64,000 nt of DNA from Hydractinia symbiolongicarpus (taxonomy: Eukaryota > Cnidaria > Hydrozoa > Anthoathecata > Hydractiniidae). The translations under genes were made by a program, and so were the position numbers. Positions 27,701 through 39,700 of the stretch are shown in pieces (the first letter of the stretch is position 1; each line of letters begins with the position of its first letter). The stretch covers positions 15,768,001 to 15,832,000 of the forward strand of contig NC_079880.1 of NCBI RefSeq assembly GCF_029227915.1. Direction: 5' to 3'. Under the pieces are notes generated by a model. The model was not told the origin of the DNA, ran no database searches, and worked only from the letters and a program-made list of their open reading frames with translations.

Positions 27701-30700
27701 GATCTTATCTACAAAAACAACATAGTAATAAAATTAAAAATTTGCAGAAAACCCTGACATTGAACAAACATATCATGTGCAAAGACATGATTCTTACTTG
27801 TATGAAGTATGGATGCATCAAACATGCATTCAAATAGCTTGTTTGTCTACAAGAGAAACAAGAATAATTATCAAGAGTGAAATCAGATGTGTCCACTAAA
27901 TTTTTTAACACAACAACGCCTTAGAATTAATTACTTCTGGTGGCTGTTGAACGAAGCATCAAGCACACAATTAAGTTTACATCTTATTGGTCATACGCGA
28001 ATATCAAACATGAGCATAAACAATAAAACAGCAGCATGCAGAAATTTTTGTAAATAATCATAATTTCTCCGGTTATAGTTTATCTATACAAAAGCAACAA
28101 ATAAATTTTAAGAAAATGTGAAGTTTTGTCGCATGTTAGACCAAGTGAAGTTTGTAGACAATTATCTGTACTTAGATTGCAGACCATTTAAGGTGACAGT
28201 ATCCCTTTTTCAGCTGAGTCATCAAATATACTCGTTTATAAATATGCAATAAGGAAGAAAAAAATAAGTAGCTAATTTTAAAAGGTTTTAGATTCATTAA
28301 CTTAGCCTGCATACAGGACCAAATGAAATTTGTAGATAATGACTTGTACTAACACTAACACCAATTATAGAAAAATGTAATAATAAATCGTTGAGAAATT
28401 CCAATAAAAAACTTTGTAGACCAAACGTTATTTTTTTCCAAAATGTCAACATTATGTTTTATTTGCAACTTTCTAGCATTTATTGATAGATAAATTTGTT
28501 AAAAAATCTGAAAAAACTAATAATCAGATCTAGAGAAAAGTGACAAACAGACAAACAGACTAATCCATAGGTCACTTCACTATCGCCTGTGACTAAAAAT
28601 AAGTAGTGTGAGAAGAACTAATTGTTTACCGTAGCAATTTGAAGAACTTTATATAGTTGTTCTCCTGAACTGAAGAGAAAACTTGCAGTGCAAATTGCAC
28701 TGGATATGAATCTCGAACATTTTGACTGAACGCCATAACTTCCCTAAAAAAAACACAGTAATAAATCACAATCTTGACACCCATAGTAACAAAAAAAGAT
28801 CAATACTGCCTTTACCTTAGTATATCCCCGTTATTCAAGTTTAACAAAATTTGGTAACAACGGAATTCCGCCTCATTTTTGCATGGCATGCTCTATAATA
28901 AAATCCAAATATAGTAATAGCATAAACTATACAAATTTTTTAATTGCCTTTCCTTGTGATCAAAACAATGAAACTTCTTTTAATTACACAGCATTGTGAA
29001 TTCTTAGCTGCTCCTCTTTGTCATATTCGTCATGATTATCTGGCCTATGACTTTCATCTTACATTGACATCTTCATAATCTTGTTATTTCTATGATGCAG
29101 TTAACACTTCCAACATAATAGCCATTAACTATGCTAATATGAAAGTCTGATGACTTCCCTGCTCTCGTACAACACACTCAAAAAATTCTTTAAAGAAAAT
29201 GTGGTGTTCTACCACTGCTAAAAGTTGCTTCAGTCCAGATAGGCTGACTTACTCAACATGTTTCTTAATTTGTGGCCTATCCTTAACAACTGCTTTGCTG
29301 ATAAACAGTTTGTAACTAGGAAAACCTAGAATTTAAGAATTTGCAAATATCAAAACATTTTGATAAAATATAAAATGTGAACATTTATTAATTACAGATT
29401 ACTGCGTTTAAAAAAAAGACCTGTTGTATGAGAAATACTTGAAAGACTACCATGTTTAAATAAAAGACTTGTTGTATGAGACATGTTTGAAAAATTTAAA
29501 CTCATTTTGCATGTGATGCAAACCTTTTCTTTGGATGTATCTTCATACATATGTTTCAATGTCTGCAAACACTTTGTCAGGTTTTCCAAATTTATCTTTG
29601 CATCAAACACATGCATGTCATGTTCGCAGAGGTGATGAGAACACATGATATGAAATCTAGGAAAAAAATAATTTTTTCTAATGTGTCACAAACTACTATA
29701 TTTTATTCTTAAAAACAATATATAGTCAAGAATAATCTGGCATTCCAAAGTTAATTTTCTCCCAAATATCAAAATTCATAGCTTTTAAGGCTGATACAAC
29801 AGTGAATAGAGTATACCAAAAAATCACACCATTTTATTCATTTTTTGTTGTTAGTTTAATTTGTAGGAAAGGGTGAGTGTTGGGTGAATGGTTCAGGGTA
29901 GGGAGTTCCTTTAGCAGACAAAATGAAAGTCGAACAACCTCTGTTATACCTTAGTTTAAAAAACACTCAGTTAGTTCTGTGAACAGTCAGTTCGTTCTGT
30001 GAACAGTTAGGAAGGGCATCCATCTGAAACAATGCCAGAACTATTTATTAATAGCTGTGGTCAAAAAAACTGCGTAAATGGGACTGGAAATCTAAGAAGG
30101 AAAAGTAGTCTACATGGAGGGTAGTTTAACAGTTTGAAAATAGACACAGCCAAGAAGGTTAATCATATTTTTGACTGATAAATCTAAAAGATGTGCATCT
30201 GTCTGGTGTTCAAACAAATTAAAACATGTTTCAAGATAAACTCTAGCAACTAAAACGCTAGTGTTTACTGAAGATACTGATGTCACCTATATGGTCCCAA
30301 AACTCATCGACAAAATATTGCCAGAGAATTCGTATGAAGTCTGACGAAGAGTTGGTCACTTTTTAAAGTCACTGGGACGTCAACACTGGTAACTGACCTT
30401 TGTATGAGTGTTGAGATAAATGCCATTAGAGTCAACATTAAAGTCAATAAGATCAACATCAAAAGGATCGAAAAATATTAAAGCAGTTGAGTGATACACT
30501 CACAAACAAGGGAGCATCACCTGCCCTAGATAGATGGAAATTGTACAACCAGGCCATCTTGCGAAATAAGAATTTTGAGACAAGTGCTCCATTTTGCACA
30601 CAATGTAAGTAAAAAAATTTCAAAAATTGGCAATATTGATTCAGTAACTTTATATTGTCACATTATAGAACATTCAAGCACCTGGATATTATATTCACAA

Positions 30701-33700
30701 TTGTTTAAACGGAGGGTTGGCGAAGTCAGACAGAAAGAAAGAAACTAATAATAGCTGTGAAGGAGCTTCTAATTGGGTTGTGCATGGCACTCAAGCAGAA
30801 GAAAAATTGTGTTCATTGCTGTTTTGTTATTGATTATTTGTGTTGGTTATTGCTAATTTATGGTATTGAAATTGTTGTGTTGAGTATTTGATTTATTTAT
30901 TGATGGCTCGAATTGAATACACTCAAGGTAATTTATTACTATTTTCAGGAGGGAAAGATATAAGCTTTTTAAGATTGGTGATAGTGATGGATATAAAGAA
31001 GTTAGCATATTTGTTGCAGAGAAGTGGTAGGCAAAGTAATAGATGTCATGCATGATAATAGCTGTATTATAATGATTAAGTTTTTGATACGAAATAAAAT
31101 CGTCACTTTTTGTGTCAACTTATGCTCCACAGTGTGGACTGAATGAGGATGCAAGAATAAGTTTTATGATAAGTTTAAAGCAGCCATATTGAGGTTTGGG
31201 GACAATGAACTTGTCATGGTTGGTAGTGACTTTAATGGTCATGTTAGAAAGTCATCTGAAGGTTAGAGAGATTATGAGGTTACAGATTTGTAAGCAGAAA
31301 CAAAGGAAGGTGAGAGATTGCTTGAGTTTGGAATGGTGCCATACATGGTGGTTCGCAACAAAGCAATCAGTAAGAAAACGTAGACTGATAAACATATAGG
31401 TATATCAAGCACAGATATATTTATTCCTGGGTAGAAAGTCAGACAAGGTGGTGAAGAATGTGAAAATTATATGTGTTCCCAGCATAGGTTGCTAATTGGG
31501 AACATTGCCTTGAAAAGTGTTAAAAAAACCAAGGGAAATTACAGACTTGGTCAAAAAGAAGCTGGAAAAAGAGATTGTAGCAAGACAATTAAGTGCAAAA
31601 GTATTACATTTGGCAACACTTTTGCACTTAATTGTCTTAATTTGCATTAATCAATTTTACAGTAAAACTATTGAAAGTACTCAGACTATTTTAAAGACTT
31701 GTCTTCTAGAAGCTTCTAATGATACCTCTGGGTGTACTACATGTACACAGCTAGACCTAGTGGTGGAATAGTGAGGTTGGCAAGTGTACAAATGAAAAGA
31801 GAAAACTTTAAAAAGAGTTGAAGTCAGGTGGTAGTTAAAATATCTACTTAGAAGCTAAGCACAGTGCTATACATTAGTATATATGGGAAAGTCAGAAGTA
31901 AAAAAAAAAATATGCTGATGTGTTAACAAGAGAAGACCAGCCTAAAGAGGTAGCAAGGCAAATGAAGACTAATTAAGATGTTGTAGGTGAGAAGTGTATT
32001 CGTAACAATGAAGGTGTCAAGAGTTGGAGACAAAGCTATCTTGGAACATTTTTTGCATACCTAATTGCTAAGGTTGTGATAAGACGTGTTTTGAGAGTTG
32101 TTATTTAAAAGTTTTTGGTTTTTTTAATTGTTCGTAAAACTTTGAGTTTATAAAGCTTATACTTGTATCTTGGATGTGGAAAGGAAAATAACAGAATCTA
32201 TAAAAGAAATCCATTTGAAGAGAAAACAAGAAGCCCAGGGGCTTGAAGATTTCCGCCATTATCCTAAAAGATTTTAAAATTTTTAGTTGATCTTGAAAAA
32301 GGAGAATTAGGGGATAAATAAATCATTGAGTATTCTCAATTATTATTGTAAAGGGCCTGATACACTTGTACAATATCACTGAAATATCACTCATAATATC
32401 AATATAATTTCTTAAAATATGTTTAAAATAGAGTTATAATTTCTTATAATTTCTTATAATATAGCTATAATATGTATAATTTCAACACCTGACATGTGCG
32501 TCATAACCTCATAATTTGCTGCATGGCTATAATATTTGAATAAAATCAAACGAGTTTGATTTTAACAATATTGTTGGTGATCTGGTTTCGAATGCCTTTT
32601 GTTTGTGTGACAATAGATCTATTATCTGCTAGCGTTGTTGTGGCAACGATGTTATGAAATCAAATGAAATTATAACGATATTTTAACAAATTATAAGTAT
32701 ATTGTAGAAAAATTATAACTGTATTATAGAATATATTTAATGATATTATACAAGTGAATCCTGCCTTAACTAACCTGCAATGTTAAAATACAATTCAATA
32801 AATAAAAAATAAAATTCATGAATAATTAATTAGTTCTGCTGAATATAGCTTTAGTCTACGTGCTTGAAAAATTGTGCAGAAAGAAATGACGTAACATCAA
32901 AGATGGCGCATTATAAGACAATCTTCATTATGCCACACTGCACAAGCTTTAACTTTCGATAGCATATAAACTTTAATAAAGTATTGTTCATTGGATAATA
33001 AAACAATCTGTTGCACAGTTAGGATTCTTATTGCCTTAAAACTCATTTTAGCCTCGTTCTCAGAAAAAATCTTTAGCCTGGATAAGTTTCGGGCGTCCAG
33101 CCTAGCTGCGCTGTCTCTATCTCTCTATCTCTCTATCTCCTCAGGCGATTTTAAAGATTCCGCCTTCGCTGGCGGAAATCAAAGAGCGAACACTGACACA
33201 ATTGTAACCTATACACCAGAAATAGAGACGGATACAATCAAATTGGTTCTTGAAAGTTTGATCGATAAAAAAGTAATTTATGTTGTAAATAAAGGTAGTG
33301 GCAATAGTCACCGTTTGTGCAAAGACAAAGGTGTCGATGTTGATATTGAGAATGTAGGTGAAAATGTTGAACTAGGGGAAAATATTGAAAAACTATCACC
33401 GGAACAAAAATTCTTTGTTGAGAAAGGAAGTAAGAAGTTTTTGTAACTTTGACACTTTCCAGAGTTTGACCATGTAAATAACAGAGCTGAAAGAGTATCT
33501 TCAGTATCAAATCGAAAAAATACGAAAAAGTGCTACTGACGATCTAGCTGTACAATTTAAAGAGGAAAAAGCGTTTTTGAAGGAGGAAGTTCGAGCGTAT
33601 AGGAATGTTGTGGTTAAACTTTGCGAAAGTAGCTTTAATCAAGCGAATGTGTTAAAAGTAGTTGACAAAAAAGATGATTCGTGAACAGTTACCAATGGGC

Positions 33701-36700
33701 ATTGCGGTTTCAACAAGGGAACCATCAAAATTATGATGTAATTAGTAAAAAAGATGATTGGCGAACAGTTACCAATGGGCCATCGCGGTTTCAACAAGGG
33801 AACCATTAAAATTATGATTTAATTAGTAAAAATAGGTTTAATTATTTGTCCCATGAGGGTAAAACATCATTGAAAACCATACAAATAAAATACATACCAC
33901 AAACGTAGAATCTAGATCACACCCTGTTTATCCTTTTAATGTTTTGTCGCCGAAAAGACCTAATCTGGTTATCAACCAACACCCAGAAAGAGAACAATAC
34001 ACATACCGTCCAACTTCTAATAATGACAGACATTTTGCCAAGAAAAAAAAGGTACGTATTATATGTGATAGCATTCCAAAGGGAATAAGAACAAAGGAAA
34101 TGAGTAACAATCTAATAATGAATGATGTAAGAACAAGGTGTTTTCCAGGTTCGAATGTCAAAAATCTGGGCCACCACGCCATTCCAACTTTTATAGATGA
34201 ACATTCTGATATTGTCGTGATTCATGGTGGGATTAACGATGTGTTGAATTCAAATAATGCTGGTATTTCCGAGGAAGCCCATAGTTTAATTAATTTGGTT
34301 GAAAAGTGTAATGAATTTGGTGTAGAAAAGGTGTTTTTATCTGGTTTGGTATGTTGTAGACGTGTGAATAAAGAGAGAATTGATAATATAAATAAAATTT
34401 TGGAAAACAATGCACCTTTATATATCTACAATATATCTACAATTATATATATGTAAATAACGAACTAATTTCTGAACAACACTTACGGAAAGACAGCTTA
34501 CATCTTAACGACTCTGGGAAAGAGGTACTGAGTAAAAAAGAGCTATTGTATTTTTTGTACATATTTTAACTGACAATAAATAAATTACCAACAACAACAG
34601 AAGTTGCTTGACATTGAGTTTGTTTGGGATGAGAATATTTTTTCTGATGATAAAGTGGTTAAGGCATTAGCTATGTAGATCAAGATGTAGGTAGTGGAGG
34701 GTATAAGGAAGAAAAAGATTGGCAGGGGTACAGAAGTATCTGGTGTTGTTGCAGAGATGGTAAGAGTGTCTGGATACACTGAAGTGGAACTTATTCCAAG
34801 TCTTGCCAAAAAGATTATGAAGGATTGTTATCCCGAGTCAAGTGTAATAGTCAATTGTTTCAAGGGCAACAGTGATGCCCTAGAGGTAATTATAGAGGGT
34901 TAAAGTTAATCAATCAAGTAATGAAAGTAATTGAAAATGATTGAGTGCAAAAAGTTATTTGATGAGCTATAAGAAAATTAGGTGTAGATAAGTGGCTAGT
35001 TAAGATGGTACAGTGCATGTACAGCAATGGCAGAAGTTGTGTCGAGATTACCAATTCACTTAGTGATGGATTTGGCAGTTCTGTACTTAATCGTTTGTTG
35101 TTTGTTTTAGTCTTAAAAGCATTGATGAAGTCGATGGAGTTGAGAACAGGGAAGTTATTATATGCAGATATTTTGGTTCTCATAGTGGATTCATTGCAAA
35201 AGGAGTAGAAAGTTTAAGAAGCAGAAAAGATTGAGAGTAAATGTGGCAAAGTCTAAGTGTGACCATGTAGCTGAGAAGTGGCCTTGCAGAGTTTGCAGGT
35301 AAAAGAATGTTAGAAACTTAATTTACTGTCAGCCTTGTAAACATTAAGTACATAAGAAGTGAAGTGGTATTGCAGGAAGGTTAAGAGCTGACATTCAGTG
35401 TGTATGTAAGTGTCGCAAATTTCCGTTTTAAGTGATATGTTGGGCAGTGAAGAGATTTTAAACCTGAGCAAAAACAAGTACCAATAGAAATAATAGAAAT
35501 ACAGTGTTTGAGAATCTTTGTACACCAGCCACAGTACAAATCCTGCATCATTGGCTGCCTTGAGCAGTATATTACTATTCCAATACATCAAAATAATTTT
35601 CTTATTAGTAAATCAACTGGTTTTCATATGGCATATGTTAAGTGTGTATAAACAATGGATATTCTACTTAAATATTAAAAGCATTTAAAGTTGTGTGTAT
35701 TAATTAGAGAGGTAGCTGTCTCGGAAGGTGACCAGTGTGTATTGTTGCATGCAAAGTAAGTTTCATTAATTTTTTGTTAAATTATAAAGCAAGAAAAGAA
35801 TAAAACTAAGACCGAACAGATTAATTGCGTAAAATTCTTGATTAGAATTAAATACAACAACAAATTATAATATTAACCAATATTTCGATATTCAACGATA
35901 TCATCAGAGTGAATAAAATTATAACAGGGCAAGTTATTTAAAACAAATTAAGCTCCTTAGAGGACATTCATCCCGTGTTTAATTTAGGTGATGATTGTTT
36001 GACATTAAGTGCCTCTTTTATTGACAAAATGTTCCAATTGAGACTTTTATCTATGGCACGAACATTGTTACCTGAGGACATTTGGTAATACAGGACAAAT
36101 TGAATAAATTTGACATTGGGTTAAATTTCACTGTTGATTGTTTTATAGACGTTGTTCCACATTTTTTAGATTTAGAACTACGTCCTGATGGTATCTCTAT
36201 TTTTAGAAAAGACATGAACACTGGTCTATATACTCATTTCACGAGTTATGTGCCATGGCAATATCGTACCGCTTGGTCACATAGCCTTGTCAATCAAGCT
36301 GTACGCATATGTGCTCTGTCTAAATTGTCCGCTGGTGTTACTAAAATTAAGCAATTTGATTCATGGAATGGTTTTCCAAAATGTATTAGTAGCTCTATCA
36401 TACATCTTTTGAATAAGAAACCATCTATGGAAGAGCGTCAGGAAAATGACAAGTTACCACTATTTGGTTTGGATACCCGTATCTTAGCGATAAAAGTTTC
36501 AACTTGCAAAAGCATGTATGAAAAAGCTAAAATGTTGCTGTAAAAAAGATGTATTTCTTTGTTTTAAACACCCAAATGACACGACAAAGATTGAGTTTTA
36601 GACAAATATTAAAGATAAAATCCCAGAATTGTCCTCAATTGTTTACAAATTTTCTTGGCTGTCAAGTGAGTTACATTGGCAAAACCAAAAGAACCTTACA

Positions 36701-39700
36701 TAAACATGTAATGAAACACGCTTGGCATGATAAAATTAGTGCAATTCGAAAGCATAATAACACTGCAATAGAGTTAAACACATTATTGACATCAGTAACT
36801 GCCAGGATGATCTCTTTGTCAACATTCATGCAGATGAAAGTTCTGACAATTTAGGCCATTCGCATATAAATTTATTGTGGAACAATGTCTGTGCCATAGA
36901 TGAAAGTCTCAATTGGAATATTTTGTTAATTAAAGAGGCACTTAATATCAAACAATTATCATCTGAATTGAACACAAGATTAATGGCCTTCAAGGAGCTT
37001 AGTTTGTTTCTAATACTTGCCCTGTTATGATTTTATTCACTCTAATGATGTTGAATATTGAAATATAGTTAAAATCATAATTTGTTGTTGTGTTTAATTC
37101 TAATCAAGAATTTTACACAATAAATCTGTTCGGTATAGACCTCGATTATGAAGCAAGAAACCATACCTGGCACATTTTTCAATTACTTCAATGCTGTTCA
37201 AGCAATGAAGATTCTGTTGTGTGATGTCCTGCAATACAAACATGTTCAGAATCAATAATCACACCATGGTTTATCCACGATTAATTCTTTTATCATATAT
37301 GTTTAAAATCTGCAGAAGGAACAAACAACCAATGCAGAAATTGACAATGACCTCAAAATCCTAACATTATGACACCTATATTGATCAAATTTTGATTAAC
37401 AGAAAAACCTGGTTTAATCCCCACATAATCTGGCATAGCAAACAAACATAAAAATGTTAAGAAAGTGTTAAATGATTTTGCCTCCTGATACCATTTTTAA
37501 ACAAAATAAAAAATTACTTTTAACAATGACACAAAAAACACATGGATGGTCACACCAAAAGTTTAGTTTGCCACATGGTGCTGTAGTGGGGTAAAAGTTG
37601 CTTAATGTGAGAGGAAAAATTAGTCATGCAGTAATATTTGTTAGAAAAATAAAAAATGCTTTCTTTTAAACAAAATAACATAATAATCAGATTTAAATCC
37701 CTGCACCTATAAAAATGTTTGCTTTGAAATAGAGATTAAAATTTACCTGTTCCCAATTTCTCTGCATTAAAGGTTGGTATAATTGTGTTTCAATAGAGGT
37801 AAATCAAAATCAGTAATATTTGCTCCCTAGTCAAATTGCAATACTGTAAAATTACAAATAATCAGTGGTAAGTCAAAGGTGGTTAAAACAGTGTACTTAA
37901 AGTAGCAAAATGTTAAACATAAGCAAACTTAATTCAGTAATTGATATTTTTACACTTAAGTAAACCAATCAAACAATAATAATACTTGCCTTTCTTATGG
38001 CTCTTGAACGATTCCATATGAAATCAAACCAATCTTGCCTCTGTGTAAACTCTTCTTTAATGAAATTTTGAATTAGAAAATTCATTGTCTGTTTTAAAAT
38101 GAATGCTGGACGTAATTCATGGGGCAATGGCTCTTCTTGATCAGCAGATGAACGACTATATTCTTTAATTGCTCTGTTGTGGTCTATCTTATTGGAATTA
38201 AAAGCTACCTATTAATGTAAAACGAACTCTAATTTTAATATTAACAAATAGCAGACAAAGTTAATTACATGTTTTTTATATAAAAAGAAACTGATATATA
38301 ACAAAATTTCATGAATATTCTGAACTTTATATATCAATTGTGCTTATAGATTATAATTTTTCTCTTTTATTACGTTAAGCTAGAATAAACTGCGCGATCT
38401 ACCAATGAACGACCTGTGGAGCTGTAACGCCCTTATGCGAGAAAGAAGAGCCGCGAACTGTGTCACACATTGAAGTAGAGCACTTTAGTACAGACATGTC
38501 CTAAATCCAGTAACGTGCACATAGCATGATGGTGTTTTCAGGGTAATGTTATTACCCAGTCATAATAAAAAAACAGTTGGCCAATCGTTTTTATTTTTTA
38601 GAGAATGTTTCTGGTTAAAGTTTCAAATTAAATGCTGCTCGGGGCTTAGTACAGGTAAACAATGTCACACATCTATATAGTTGTAATATCTTTTTCTAAA
38701 AAAAACTTTATCCTAAGTTCGGTTTATTAGGAACACTGAAAACAGCCAGCTCATCATTAACACTGAGTTGGGTGCTTAGTACAGGTACACCGTGTCACAC
38801 ATCCATATAGGCGTAATACGTTTTTCCAAAAAGACTTTATCGCAACTTCAGTTTACATAAAAACACAAGAAAAAGCCTGTTGTTACCCGGTTCGCTAACA
38901 CAATCACTAAACAATTTTCTTTTGTAGAATAACTGCATTTTGCATAGGCATTATTAATTAAGAACTAGTCGATAAGGCATGTAGAGAAATCCACTTAGGC
39001 AGGAGGACAATGTAAAAATTGGTTATTTTAGACTTTTGCTGATATCAGCAGTGCATAAGCAAAAACAAAATGACGAAATTCACTTTATTCGTTGTCTCTA
39101 TTGTGTAGGGCTTGACACGCTGATGAAGAGAATGTATATGATCATGTGCTTTTGATGAACACCGTTAATGAGATATAAGGGTTTAAAAATTTTGCCGGCG
39201 TCAGCAAAGACCCGCAAAAACACACAAAATGCTTTTTTAGAAATTTATATACCTCTTGCCTTCATCGTATAGGTCTTGAAACGCTGATCAAGAAAATGTA
39301 TAGGATCATGTACTTTTGACAAACGGTTACAGAGATATGGTGGTTTAAATGATTTTTGATGACGTCATCAACCCGTCCATTCTGAAACGGATTTAGGGAC
39401 CCAGGTTTGGGAAGATTACCCAAATTGGTCCAAGGTGGCTCCTAGTTACCCACGCGGTGAAAAATCATTGACATCACCACCTCGTTTCCAAGTTATTTGG
39501 CCTTAAAGTTTTAAATGCACTTTAATGGCTTCATTAATTTGATATAGGATATTGACGTTAAAGTAGCGTTATTGATGTTGCACCGTAACATCATAAAATT
39601 TAACATTTGAGACATACTCTTTTCGGCGACTTCAAAGAAAATTTTGGCGACATCAAAAGAAAATGACGATATCCACTATGACCGTCACAAACACTTCGTA

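Larger units (their letters stand above)
35811..37134 (+). mobile_element. Penelope-like element, 5' truncated, with inverted terminal repeats
   Basis: A 255-260 bp left repeat (35811-36070) is the inverted copy of 36881-37134. Between them: the reverse-transcriptase C-terminal part (36082-36543; [20 protein letters not shown], then [20 protein letters not shown]) and, one frame on, a GIY-YIG endonuclease (36549-36880; [20 protein letters not shown]). The ORF's C-terminus ([10 protein letters not shown]) lies inside the right repeat. The repeats contain a CTGATGA...GAAA arrangement like the hammerhead motifs known from Penelope elements. Near-identical 16-bp flanks, ATTATAAAGCAAGAAA (35781) and ATTATGAAGCAAGAAA, look like a target duplication. 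Confidence 0.82.

Noticed and set aside
31517-31771. Plus ORF of 84 codons as a gene
   Set aside because: Falls within the decayed LINE between endonuclease and linker motifs that lie in other frames.
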